A stretch of DNA of 64,000 nucleotides, taken from Adenophora triphylla var. japonica (lineage: Eukaryota; Streptophyta; Magnoliopsida; Asterales; Campanulaceae). The notes beneath the pieces are model-generated. The model did not search any database and was not told the origin of the DNA. It saw nothing but the letters and a program-made list of their open reading frames with translations. Location of the stretch: positions 496,001-560,000 of the forward strand of contig JAFEMH010000520.1 of the NCBI GenBank assembly GCA_022495995.1, read 5' to 3'. Below, one piece after another: positions 33,506-45,600 of the stretch. Both the position numbers and the translations under genes were made by a program. How positions within the stretch are numbered: position 1 is the first letter of the stretch; the number at the start of each line of letters is the position of its first letter.

Positions 33506-34277
33506 CCGGTTCAAAACCGGAGTTCGACATTCGAACTCTCTTTCAAAATGCGCGAAATGACGTTTGGCATCCAAACGCTCATCTTCAAACTTAAAACCGG
33601 CCTTCTAGTGAACGCCTTTCTGGTAATTGACTAGTAATTTATCCGATCAAGGTCTTGTCAGAGCCTCGACTTAAGTTATCTCTCTCCCTGCCACCCCAGA
33701 AAATTAGTTGGTCCTATTCCTTTATTCCCTTGCTCACCCTGAGATCGGTACCTGAAAAGCAACTCTATCCTCTTCATGCTCATTCAAAATCATTTAATAC
33801 GTTTTTCCCGTAAAATCGTTAACAATGACATGCCCGGTTCAAAACCGGAGTTCGACATTCGAACTCTCTTTCAAAAAGCGCGAAATGACGTTTGGCATCC
33901 AAACGCTCATCTTCAAACTTAAAAGCCGACTTTTGACATTCAAAATCATTTAATACGTTTTTCCCGTAAAATCGTTAACAATGACATGCCCGGTTCAAAA
34001 CCGGAGTTCGACATTCGAACTCTCTTTCAAAAAGCGCGAAATGACGTTTGGCATCCAAACGCTCATCTACAAACTCAAAATCCGACGTTTGACATTCAAA
34101 CGCTCTTTTCTTAAAAGTCAACATTTGACACTTAAGATAAACAGTTAAAATCAGCATTCACGCCACTTTTCCTAAAACTTCAAAACCGGCGTTTGTCATT
34201 CAAACGCTCGCCTTTTCAAAAGGAATCACCTAATCAACGTTTGACATTCAAACCAAGATTAAGCTTGTCATTCAAGC
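33506..34277 (+). repeat. Array of CAT/ACATT/TCATT-loop hairpins in the Tat-B 5' LTR
   Basis: Examples: CCGGTT/AACCGG (33506-33520); GAGTTCG-ACATT-CGAACTC (33520-33538); CGTTTGG-CAT-CCAAACG (33561-33577); CGTTTGA-CAT-TCAAACG (34086-34102); GCGTTTG-TCATT-CAAACGC (34189-34207); GTTTGA-CAT-TCAAAC (34239-34253); GCTTG-TCATT-CAAGC (34263-34277). Stems are perfect and differ from one another; loops stay similar. Confidence 0.8.
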
Positions 34278-34337
34278 CCCCATTTCAAAATGCAAGCACA
34301 CACACACACGCACATGATTTCGAGAAAGGTAGAAAGA

Positions 34338-34385
34338 CTCGTCATACGAGGCATTTCGGGTGATCTCAATATACTCTTCCCGAAA
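34338..34385 (+). repeat. Paired U5 hairpins of the Tat-B 5' LTR
   Basis: CTCGT-CAT-ACGAG (34338-34350) and TTTCGGG/CCCGAAA (34354-34385). Same order and spacing as in Tat-A, whose stems read CTCGTC/GACGAG and CGTGTTGGG/CCCAACACG. Confidence 0.8.
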
Positions 34386-34671
34386 CGTAACGTGACCTCC
34401 GAACCTAACAATCTCTGGAACTCAAAAAGCTTTTTACTCGTTTTGCTATCAATAAAAATGACTCCCCGTTTTCAAAAGCCTTTTCCTAAGTTTTTGCTAC
34501 CAATAAAAACAACACCTTTTTCAACCAATAGCCATTTCTCAACGTTTGGGCTCAAAATACAAAAACCGCGTGGCGACTCCTCTCCTTCCCGAAATGCGAG
34601 GTCTCAGACACCAACCCTCCGCGAAAGACAATCGCATTTCGCGTCCGCGCAAAATCCCGGGTAATTTCAGT

Positions 34672-34690
34672 TGGCGACTCCGCTGGGGAC
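34672..34690 (+). other. Primer-binding site of Tat-B
   Basis: TGGCGACTCCGCTGGGGAC two bases after the LTR end, identical to Tat-A; complement looks like a plant tRNA-Arg 3' end. Confidence 0.88.
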
Positions 34691-35973
34691 TTGGATACTT
34701 TTTTCAAAACTACCGCTGTTTTCAAAAAAGCCTTCCATGGGTCAAACTTTCGTTTACCCTTCCTCGTTTTCGTGTGCGTGTGTTACTTTAAACCTCGAAC
34801 GGTTTTCAAGGGCATTACATTATCGTCTTTTCAAAATCATACCATGTTTGTGCATTCCCATTCATGCTTGATTTTCATGCTATCTTTTGAACTGTGCATC
34901 AAAATTCTTTAAGACACATTCTGAAAAATCTCTGTTTTACTCAGAAAAAGAATTTTAGTGACCGCACACTACTCGCACTTGCTGCCTCGGTACACCGCAC
35001 TTCACGTGCACTTGCTGCCTCGGTACACTGAACACTACGACTCGTAACCCGGGATGACCGTTCAGTTACAACTCGGTTGGTCTGCCAGACACCTTTCGAG
35101 TGCGCACGGGGTCGTCCCAAACAGCCCATCCTAGCCCATGTAAACCATGCACTCTTTGTGTCACACTTCGTCCAAGACCCCGGTTGGTTTTTGGCTTAGT
35201 ACGTGTCATAAATCCTAAGTGTATGTTTTTACGCCGGGTTCCACCACGAGTCAAGCTCGAGAGATTGAGACCGAAGGTCGTTCCCGACCCAAAGTCTTGA
35301 GCTTTTCAGCCTTAACTTTGACGCGGAGCTCTGCCGAAAAATATATCCGAAGGTTCAATGTGACACCGCGTCACCAAACCCTCACCGTATGCACCGTGCT
35401 AGCCACAACTTTGCCAATGCCAAAAGCTAAGGGCCCTCGCGCAAGCGAGTCAGGAGAGGTCATGCTGAAATTTTGGCACGATCCCCGCCTTAACTTAAGG
35501 ACGTTGACTTCGACTGTGACCCGTGCATCAAATACGTTGGAAGTTTGCGTGATCAGCTAGCCTTAAGTTCACTTTTTCCTTTGTCGGTGGAACTCGCTTG
35601 CCTTATAGGACCCTCGCTCGGGATTGTCCGTCCCGAGAAGATGATCTACAAATGGAAACGAGGGGCTTATAAACGTAGTGACGAGATCCACTGATTAGAG
35701 CCTTAGGTTAGTTGCGAGAAAGAAGACACGCTTTTTTCCAACCGATTAGGACTCTGAGAAAACACGTTTTAAGTAAACATTAATCGGTAATCGCACATTG
35801 CACAAGCCCGAAACCTTGAGCCAAATTCCCTTTTCTGAAGCCTAAACCCTGCCTTTCGTTCCCCGCAATGAGCGTAAAGTGGTTCGGGATTTCCGGGTCG
35901 GCGCCTCGCCAGAATCACGATTACGGCAAAGTGACAGTTCTTCGGTTCCCTCGGTTCCTCACTGTAATATCCG
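34691..35973 (+). other. Tat-B 5' leader
   Basis: About 1.3 kb without a recognisable gene. It includes the TGGGTCAAACTTTCGT motif shared with Tat-A, a direct repeat of 'cacttgctgcctcggtacac' (about 34977 and 35007), and short open frames such as 35219-35560 and 35868-36062 that I do not believe. The 3' part (about 35868-35935) has GGTTCGGGATTTCCGGGTCGG, GC-rich, probably structured. Confidence 0.6.
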
Positions 35974-37274
35974 ACATGTCTAGCTCACCGAGAAATCGTG
36001 ACGGGAAGGACCCCGCCACCGGTAATGTATATGACTTTGGAAGAAGCCATCCGGGCTTGTGAGGTTCACAAGAGGCGTAAAGAAGATCAGCAGAATTTCG
36101 TGGTACAGCTTCTGAATGAGCGAGGTATAGCAGCTATCCCCCAGTCAGACGGTACTTTCGTCCTGGTCGAGGACGATGATTCCCCGAAGCCAGTTCCTCA
36201 AACCTTCAACCAGGTTCCTCCCCCGCCGACTTACGGGATGCCTTCGAACCAAGGAAATAGCCGACCTAGGCTTCACGTTGCCACCTCTCAGGGCAACCCC
36301 GTCATATATGGCCAGGCCAGTGCTACTCCCATCACTCAATACCACTACGCACCGCTGACCATCTCGCATGTATGCCAATCTCCTTCAATACCCTCCCGGG
36401 TTCATCCCGTTGCCTATACACGAATCCCAAAACACTGGGGACAAACCCCGATACAGTTCAGAGAAGGCCCCCATATATCCCCATATATCAAGCCTTCCAC
36501 CTCCAATCACTACCGCTCACATGGTAGCACCCGGCGCCGAGCCTCAAAGTCCACCACTGGACCCAACCTTAGCCTGGATGGTCGAACAGATGAAAGACCT
36601 GAAAGCCACCATGAGCAAATTTCAAAGCAGAAACGCTCAAATCCACGTATCCGGAATGGTCACGCCTCTCCCTGCCAAGTTCATACTGCCAGAGATGGAC
36701 CGATTCGATGGAACCGAATGTCCTCAAACGCATGTCGACATCTACGGGCTCGACATGAGAGCGAAAGGAGCAACCCTCCAAGAAATGGCCGACCACTTCC
36801 AAAGATACGCTCAAAAGTTCAAACACGATGGTTCCTAAGGGTCAAGCCTCGCGGATCGCCACACTGGGATCGATCGCAACATCTTCCCGGAACGGTAAAT
36901 CCAACTTAGAGTGGGAAACAAGTCGTGAGGACTTAATCACCACCGAGCGTAAAACATATGAAAGCGTCGGAGAATTCTACAAGAGGTGGAGTTGGAAACT
37001 CTCCGAGATCATGGAGCCACTCTCCAAGGATGAACAGATGCGGATCTTCAAGTCCCGCTTAAGACCGTCCATCGAACTCTCATCGGCCATCATTTCTTCC
37101 CTGCATCTCCGAGCCATGGTCAATGCCGGCTCACAGGTTCGAGAAGGATCTCAAGGAAAAGTTGGCTACCGCACAGCCATACAGATACCATCAGCAGCAT
37201 TCAATCCCGCACCGCCCCAGATAAAGGGAAAGATACGTCTGTCAACTACATCCATCGTGGACAGCAACGGGTAA
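35974..37274 (+). pseudogene. gag: Tat-B gag, heavily decayed
   Basis: Begins near MSSSPRNRDG (35974) and, after a small indel near 36020, continues as MTLEEAIRACEVHKRRKEDQ, the usual N-terminus of Tat gag. Further blocks in other frames: AWMVEQMKDLKATM, PAKFILPEMDRFDGTECPQTHV, then SVGEFYKRWSWKLSEIMEPLSKDEQMRIFKSRLRP, which match the order of a Tat capsid. The central GAA-W-Y block seems to be missing near 36838. At least three frameshifts. Confidence 0.7.
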
Positions 37275-39031
37275 CAAAACCCAGCCCCACAAAGCAACAA
37301 CTCCACTTCGAAGCGGCCGTACACTTCGACAAGTTGGACATGCCGCCGAGCAAGATGCTGGAAGCGGTTAATCAAGGAAGGTCTCCTTAAACCCGTTGCA
37401 AACTACAAACCCAAGAATCCCGTAGTCAACGCCGACAAGAGCAAGTACGCGCCTTCCATCGCATCATGGCCATACCACCGACAACCGCGTGGGGTTACGA
37501 TACGAAATTCGTAACTCGATAGAGGAAGGAAAATTGGAGCGTCCCCGTGGCCTAATACAGCCGGAAACCCTTTTTCGAACAACAACAGTGTGAATTCCAT
37601 TCAATGGGTGCCCAAGAAGATTGCCGCGAGCGCTTCCTCCGCCTCTTCCAGCCGGGTCCTCGTCAAATGTCCACATCCGCTACGATGGGTGTGACGGCTC
37701 CGCCTGCCCGGAGTACGAGTCCCAAGACATGGTCATGAGCAATCCTCCGAGAAAACAGAAGAAGAAGTCCTCTCAACAGACCGAGAGAAAGATATGAAGC
37801 TGGAGACACCAAGTGGGTACACTCCGGAGAGCCATCCGGGAAGTTCGATTACTACGTCTACCTCGGCCAGATCCTCCCTTCCTTCCAGGCCATGCGCTTT
37901 AGAGCGACGGGGGTGGGAAAGCCAAAGTCCTGGCTCGACTGTAGAGTTCGGGCCTCGGGCTCTGAAATACCTTAAATCTTGGCAATCTTACTTGCCGGTC
38001 GAAGCATAATCCCCCGAAGGATCAGCAAGGTTCAATTTGTCCCAACTTCGTGAGCACGGGCCGGTAAAGGAAGATCAAAGTCATCTTGGCACTCACACTC
38101 GATCAACGTGTGCTAACCAAGGGCGGCAACCGCCACAAATAGCCTCAACACAATCTCGAGGCTCCAAGAAAGGCTTTACCTCTCAAGAGGAAGACAGGAA
38201 ACGGATGGCTTGATGACTCTCCTTCTCCTGATAGAGACCAGATCTACGATTCCCGATCGTATGGCGGTATGATCACTTTCGTGACGAAGACCTACCGAGA
38301 GATGCCTCGGGGCACAATGAAGCTCATACATCACTCTCAAGCTCAACACCATATCACTCCCCGGGATATTGGTAGACAATGGATCGGCCGTTAACGTCCT
38401 CCCTCTCAAAGATGATGCGAGCCCTACGCATCGACGAAGGCCACTTGATTCCATCAACCCGACTATCAAAGCCTACGACAAACACGTCTCGTCCCATCCT
38501 GGGACGGTGACTCTGAGCTACGGTTCGAAACCCAAATGGTGCCAGCAAAATTCCACGTGATGGACATTCCGTTCGAATTCACAGCTCTGTTGGGACGCCC
38601 TTGGCTACATCACATGAAAGCCATAGCTTCCACTCTCCATCAATGCGTCAAGTTCATTAACCGTCAGGGAGATCTTGAAGTCATCAGAGGGGACAGTTTC
38701 CTCATAGGGAACGAAGCCGAGACAACAGCCAAGCGTGCCCACAGCCAGGCACCGGGGCTACCTCCTTCAAGTCGACCAAGGGACTATCGGGGCAAATCTC
38801 ATCAGAATCCCTCAGAGTCCGGAGATGCAAACTATGTCAACGTCCTCGAACAGTGCACTCGAAGTAGTCCGATACATCAAGTTCAACTGCCGTTTCCAAC
38901 ATTTAGAGGCAGACTAGAAAGAAACACTGAGCATCGCCATAATGCGGGCACATAAACCCCCTGTCTCCGATCGGATATTTGTCAGCATCCTTCAATCTTA
39001 CTCTCTGGCCCAGCCAGGCTAGGAAATCTTC
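37275..39031 (+). pseudogene. First (degenerate) gag tail and aspartic protease of Tat-B
   Basis: Frames are shredded by stops. Recognisable: LDMPPSKMLEAV near 37335 and, at about 38360-38700, the retropepsin segment ILVDNGSAVNVLPL followed by FHVMDIPFEFTALLGRPWLHHMKAIASTLHQCVKF, typical of Tat protease. A second, better protease lies at about 41690-42060, so this is an extra, older copy. No RT follows it directly. Confidence 0.65.
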
Positions 39032-40063
39032 GTGATAAAGGTTAACAAGCATCGTCACACTTGTGATGAATGTATGGCAGTCGTATTAGACGTCCTCCAC
39101 GAGGAATTACCCGTTGAACCCCTCTTCTCCAGCGAAGGTCATGATGTTTTTCTAGCAGCTCCGGCCGTAAGCGCGAGACGCGAGACGTCCTTACGTCTGG
39201 GTCGAGCCGTCAGAAGACAACGAATCAGGACTCTCCGGAGTCGAAGACGCAGCGGATCCGCAGGAAGATCCCTACATACATATGCTCAGTTTCAAGGATG
39301 GCACCAGTTACGATGAGGTCACCTACGACGAGGGCTCCAATACCATGGAAATTGTCAAGCTCAACATCCAGTACAGGCAGTTATCCGACGAGTGGAAACA
39401 ACTGGTTGACACGACAAAGAACCCCTCCGATCAAGTAACTGACGACAACTTTGTCAACATTATCTTTTCCAGATATCCCAATGATGCCAAGGATCCGGTC
39501 CTTATTATCAGATTCTGCAATGCCAAAGTTACCCTCGACGATTGCCTGCTCATGGTAAACGAGGCCTTGGCCAATCGAGCTCAAAGCTCATCATCACTTC
39601 CGATTACCAGCCCAGTGGCAACCGGCCCGTGCCGTCAGTCAAGCTTACAACCAAGAGTGCCGCCAAGGCCAAGGGCATCAGCAAAGGTGACAAAGCTCCT
39701 CACCCTGCTACAAATCAGATCAACCTCGGGAACGCTTCCAGCAGCCACCCTGAAAACATTTGTGAGAGTCTTCCCCGCAAGACAGATCAAGCTCCCGAAG
39801 AAAGGAATGATCACCTCAGCATCAACATGCTCAAGTTCGACCCTGCTCCCAGCCATCACGGCCTCGGATTCAGGTATCCCGCCAGCAAACTGCTAGCTCT
39901 GATAGACTTGGCTATCCAGCGAAATCACGAGACCATCAACAAAGCAGAATTCAATACCCCCGTGGGTTTAATCAAATAAATATGGGCAAACTTTCTGATA
40001 ACTGAGATCAGGGAAGGCCGCATGGAATGTCCCAGCTCAACTTCCTTCGTCAACATAATCTAA
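39032..40063 (+). other. Transition zone between the two protease copies
   Basis: Open frames 39032-39316, 39282-39896 and 39542-39979 overlap and have no domain that I recognise. GC content and frame damage resemble the degenerate upstream part; downstream of about 40064 the sequence is much better preserved. The junction of the putative recombinant may lie here. Confidence 0.4.
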
Positions 40064-41998
40064 GTGTTTCCACCATTCGGGGATTTGGATGTGATTACAG
40101 TTCTAGACACCAGTCAGACGGCGCGCACCTACGGAGACTGTTTAGCTCTCGCAAGGAAAGCCCTCCTGGAACTGGTTGCTCAAGAGAACCGTCTCTGGGA
40201 CAAGAACCAAGCTCAGAAGACTCACATGGACCAAGCCCTTAAAGCATCACAAGCAGCTTCAGACAGAAAGCTAGAGGCCACTCTAGACCAGTTCGACCTT
40301 AAAGGTTTTGCCCACGGAAACTTCCTGGACTACCATCACTTCTCATCAAACCCCCTCTGGCAAGGGAGGGCGGTCAACGGTCCCGATGACCTAGGAGATG
40401 GAATGGCACAGCACAAGGAATACCTAGCAAAACAGAATGAAGAGTACAAGCGCTTATCTCCCCGAGAAAAGCAAGTCCTCTGTGAAAGCGACGACGAAGA
40501 CAATGAAACCATTATCTTCCAAGCCGGGCATGAAGTCAACAAAACCGGAATCCCAAGGTTCCTAGGAGGATGGGAACGGATCATTTCCGCTCTCAAGCTA
40601 AAAGGCCAACTGAAGGAGGAAGGTCTATTCAAAAAGAAAAGAAAAATGGAAATACATCTCCAGCAACTACTCAGGGAGATTCCACAGACTAAGGCATTCA
40701 TTTACAAAAACGATCAACTGGGACAGTAGCCAGCTACATAGGCAGATGTTCGGGAAGCCATGTACTCACCTCTCGACATACCCGCCACTCAGTTAAAGCA
40801 GAAGAAAAAGCTCTCCCCGATGGAAGTTTATCTAGACTGCCGCATACAGTTCAAGGAAGCACTGGCTATTCTCACGTGGGAAGAAACGCAGGGGCTAACT
40901 CTCGACGTAGGCTCTACTGCAAGAGAGCTGATCTGGGCTAAAAGTGGAGGAAAATTAGCAAACCATGAATATCGCCTAACCCAACTCCAGAATGCCCTGA
41001 GCATGCTCAGCAAGAAAGAAAGAAATGCGGTATTCCGTGAAGAGATCAAAGAGACCGTTCGCTTGAACCAAGAACTCTCTAACCTCCCCCGGAGGGTCAT
41101 CAATGCATAGTTCAGTTCTGGCAACCACTGCTGCGCACTGACGTTCAAACAGCTGCGGCAAACCATAGACTCCCTCCCCGCGGAGGCACCCAAACCAGTA
41201 TCCTGGGATAGAATCCGGAAAGCTGCCGAAGCCCCCGGGAATGTGTCTACAGTCAACGAATTGAGAGAGGACATATGGCCCTATGCTTTGAGAAATCCTC
41301 CTCTAACTATGGCTCAACTCAAAGCAACCTATTCAGAAGGGACCAAGCCTGATGTCAGCGTCCTGACCCGATCATGTCAAATCCATGTATTACCACCCAA
41401 GGCCACCAAAAAGCCAACGGAGCCAGAACCGCAACCCGGCCTGCCCGAAGACACAAGTTCCGTGAAGGAGGACCCGATCCTCACTCAGCTCAAGCAGACC
41501 CAGGCGAACATTTCCCTTTGGTCCCTGCTCACATCTTCATACCCTCACAAGCTCAAGCTAGAGGAAAGTTTGGCCTGCACCATGGTCTCCGTGGACGCAA
41601 CCCCAGACGAAGTAATTCAGATGATCGGCAACATCCACTACGACAACATCATCACCTTCACAGATTTGGACCTGCCAAAATTTGGGGCTGATCACAATGA
41701 GCCACTCTACATCACGGTTCAGCTGGACAAGCGTCGCCTTCCCCGTGTGTTGGTAGATGGAGGTTCCGGAATGAATGTCTTGCCCGCCAAGATAATGGAC
41801 CTGCTTGACATCAAGTCCACAGATCTGAAGCCTTCAGTCCACACTGTCAAGGCCTATATCTCCACTTCCTGCACAGTTCTCAGGGTTGCTACTCTAAATA
41901 TCTGGTTCGGCAAGCGGATGATCCCCACCGAATTCCAAGTGTTGGACATTCCTATCACTTTCACAGCCATCCTGGGCGACCCTGGCTGCATGAAATGA
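40064..41998 (+). pseudogene. Long gag/pro-like frame of Tat-B with three TAG stops; ends in the second protease
   Basis: One reading frame runs from 40064 to 41998, broken by TAG codons at about 40727, 40736 and 41108. The first ~420 residues (RLSPREKQVLCES, RFLGGWERIISALKLKGQLKEEG, LSPMEVYLDCRIQFKEALAIL) match no domain known to me; they are charged and probably helical. From about 41470 it is the Tat protease region: DPILTQLKQTQANISLWSLL, LYITVQLDKRRLPRVLVDGGSGMNVLPA with the catalytic D-G-G/S motif, and VLDIPITFTAILG. A one-base change near 41978 shifts the end (WLH...ASTLHQCIKF) into the next frame. Neighbouring pol is nearly intact. Confidence 0.65.
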
Positions 41999-42636
41999 AT
42001 GGTGTGGCATCCACCCTTCACCAATGTATCAAGTTCATGCAAGGCAACGAGCTAATGACAGTCTACGGTGACAGCGTCACCACCGAGGGGACCAACATCA
42101 ACGGCATTCCAGTGTTAGACATCAAGCATGATGATGATATGGCATTAACTGGATTCACCTTGGAAACCTCAAATATCCAAATATGCAGCGTGGACCTTCA
42201 ACTATTTTGGGACAAGATCCCTCCCGACATGAAGATGATGAAACTCATGAACTTCATCCCAGGACTGGGGCTCGACAAAAGGTTACAAGGCCAACACCAA
42301 GTCATCGAAGTCAAGGAACACACTACAGTCCAGGGGCTCGGTTATGTGCCAACACCAGCTGATATCATAGAAAACAAAAGGCTCGCCAGCACCAAGGCAG
42401 CAGCCCGCAAAAGGGGAACCTCCAATGGCACACCCAACCTCCAACCTTACAGTTTCGACCTCGCTCATTACTTCATCAAGGGAACCAACAGCAGAACTGA
42501 GGGGACCGATAAGGGAACCGACAGCAGAACTGAGGGAAACGACAAGGGAACCGACAACATAACTGAGGGAACCGACAGCGGAACCGACATCAGAACTGAG
42601 GGGACCAAAAGTGGAACTGATGAAGATGAGAAATAA
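41995..42636 (+). pseudogene. Protease tail and linker with Thr-Glu-Gly repeats
   Basis: Continues the protease after the shift (MNGVASTLHQCIKFMQGNEL) and leads to a linker. Residues coded at 42481-42625 are a degenerate repeat of T-E-G-(T/N)-D-(K/S)-G-T-D, from ~30 bp imperfect tandem repeats. Stops at 42634-42636; the pol frame opens at 42683, another small frame change. Confidence 0.65.
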
Positions 42637-42682
42637 GCAGGAAAAGTCAGCACAGAGACTACAGAAAGGATGGAAAAGCTAG

Positions 42683-45600
42683 CACGGGACCTCAAGCGTT
42701 TCCATAGGACTCAAGGCTAATCCGATAAGAGGAGCGTTCCTCGACATCACAGCTCTACCAGGACCAATTGCCACCACAGTTCAGCATGAGTACACATTCA
42801 AAGGAATCCCAAACATAGAAGAGCAGCTCGAGACACTCTTAATGGGAAACAGACTGTTCGGGTCAGCCGCCGAGGCCACATTCGAGACAGTAACTCCAAA
42901 GCAGAAGGAACCAAAATTCATAGAAGATACTCTTAGTGGACCCGCTCTACAGAGTCTTTTTGAAGAAGTCATAGAGGTGCCAAACCTGATTGACCTGGGC
43001 TCCGAAAACAGCATGATCGCCATGATCGGGACAGTAGGAGCCAAGTCTCTTAACCCCCGAACCCTCATCAAGCATCCAGCAATGCCACTGAAAAAATGGG
43101 TAACTTACACCGGACCAAGGGCAAGCCAGACAGAAATGGAAGACAAGCTGGGCCTGCAATCACATCTCCCTAAACCCGATCTCAAACCCTCTGAGTCAGT
43201 CTTTGTCAAAGTCCAGTCCTCTGAGTCGTCCAACGGCCTCACGCCGGAAGACTATGATAATGTAGCCAACAATGTATTTTTGTTTGCATTTAATGAAAAG
43301 TCTGACCTTTCGGAGTATCCCCTCATTACCACTTTAACAACTGACAAGTTAACAAACAACTTAAAAGACGTTAATAATGACTCAATTGATAAAGAAGCAG
43401 ACACACTAAACGAACAATACATTAGAGAAGTTCTCAAGCGTGTAGTAGACCAAGAGGACAATCGGGCTCAAGATGCCGAAGAGGTTATGACTAAAGTGAA
43501 CCTGGGGTCAGTACAAGAGCCTAAAGAGACACAAGTGGGCAGTTTCTTCGCCGGTACAGAAAAGGAAGCCCTGATAAATCTCCTCAAAGAGTATGTTGAC
43601 GTGTTCGCCTGGTCATATCAGGACATGCCAGGACTCGATCCCTCAATCATGGAGCACATAATTCCCTTAGATCCAGAATCCAAGCCTATCAAGCAGAAAT
43701 TGCACAAGATCAAGCCAGAGTGGTCCTTGCAAGTGAAAGAAGAAATTGAGAAAATGCTCCGCATCGGCTTCATCAGAGTAATTGAGTACCCGACCTGGCT
43801 CTCCAACATCGTGACGGTCACCAAGGCCAATGGAAAGGTCAGATGCTGTGTGGATTTCCGAGATCTCAACAAGGCCAACCCTAAAGATGATTTCCCACTA
43901 CCCAATATCGACTTGCTAGTCGACACCACGGCAAATTTCGAAGTAAAGTCCTTCGTGGATGGGTTTGACGGATACAATCAGATCAAAATGTCCGAGGAAG
44001 ATCAAGCCAAGACTGCTTTCACCACTCCGTGGGGGACATATTGCTACACGGTCATGCCATTCGGTTTAAAGAACACTGGGGCTACTTACCAGCGGGCTGC
44101 AACAGCCCACTTCTATGAAATGATTCACAAAGAAATTGAAGTGTATGTCGACGACATGATCATCCACTCCAGAGGATCAGACATGCATCACATGATAGAT
44201 TTGAGAAAGTTCTTCAACAGACTCAGAAAGCACTCCATGAGATTGAACCCTGCAAAGTGCACCTTTGGCGTCAAGCAAGGCAAAGTACTAGGGTACATGG
44301 TTACAGAAAGAGGTATCGAAGCCGATCCCAAGAAAATCAAGGCCATCATTAACATGAAGCCGCCACAGACACTGACAGAAGTGAAAAGTTTTATGGGAAG
44401 ACTTCTGTACATCAGTCGCTTCATCAATCAGTTGACATCTCTCTGCGAGCCAATGTTCAAACTAATGAAGAAGAATGCTGACATCAAATGGGACTCCGAG
44501 TGCCAGACAACTTTTAAGAAAATCAAGACATACTTGGTGAATCCCCCAATCCTGTGCTCGCCACATGAAGATAAGCCACTCCTCCTGTACCTGACAGTGA
44601 AAGACACGTCAATTGGAGCAATGTTGGCACAAGAATAGAAAGATTCCAAAGTTGAGCATGCAATCTACTTCGTAAGCCGAAAGCTTCAGGGAAGTGAACT
44701 CAGCTACTCAGCATTAGAGAAAACTTGTACCGCCTTGGTATGGGTAGTCGGGAAACTTAAACACTACATGCAATCACATTCAGTGTTCCTGGTCTCCAAG
44801 ATGGACCCCGTCAGATATCTCTTAGACAAGCCATCTCTGTCAATGAGACTAGCCAAGTGGTCATTCTTCCTGGCTGAATTCGACATCAAGTACATGGTCA
44901 GAAAATCAACAAAGGGCAGAGTAATGGCAGATCAGCTGGCAGACTTCCCAAGCAGTGAACTTAAGGGTCCTGATCCGCAGTTTCCAGATGACGGGATCTT
45001 CTCACTCGACAGTGCAAACCGCTGGCAACTCTTCTTCGATGGGGCAGCCAACAAGAAGGGAAATGGTATTGGAATGCTTTTGGTTGATCCTAAAGACGAG
45101 CACACTCCCATAGCCTTCAAACTGAATTTTGAAGCAACCAACAATGCAGCAGAGTACGAAGCTTGTGTAGCCGGCCTAGAAGCCGCTCTTGAGCGCAACA
45201 TCTCAGAACTGGAAGTATACGGAGACTCAGCATTGATCATCAATCAAGTGTCCAAAAAATGGAAGACGATAGATTCTGGCCTCCAGAAGTACCACACGTA
45301 CATGGAGGAGCTCATTGCTCAGTTCAAGGACATCTCTTTCCATTATTTGCCAAGATACAGGAACCGCTTCGCAGATGCCCTGGCGACCCTAGCATCTCTT
45401 GTCGAAATTCCCGAAGGGAAATCAGTAAAACCCCTCAGAATAGGCAGACGGGAAACACCCGCCTATTGCTGCGAGATCGAAGTTGAACATGAACCGATCG
45501 ACGAACCCTGGTACAATCAAATCTACCAGTACCTCCAAAACGGAGAAGCTTCCTTCACAAATGAAGATGGAAAATACAAAGAAGGGATCAAAGCCAAAAA

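Larger units (their letters stand above)
32184..34669 (+). repeat. Tat-B 5' LTR
   Basis: Starts TGTAAGTACCC, ends GGGTAATTTCA. TATA box at 32711-32718 with palindromes at 32588-32601 and 32680-32693. A GTTT-loop hairpin array occupies 33160-33460, a CAT/ACATT/TCATT-loop hairpin array 33506-34277, U5 hairpins 34338-34385, a PBS-like motif 34571-34580. Three copies of a ~135-157 bp segment (about 33466-33598, 33789-33925, 33947-34085) replace the single copy in the 3' LTR and, with ~190 bp of extra sequence (33599-33788), account for its greater length. Confidence 0.88.

Noticed and set aside
34290..34912. Overlapping short frames at the end of the Tat-B 5' LTR and across the PBS
   Set aside because: They cross the LTR end and PBS, which are non-coding by function.
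35868..36062. Separate small gene upstream of gag
   Set aside because: Its C-terminal part overlaps the gag start out of frame; better explained as leader plus an indel near the gag N-terminus.
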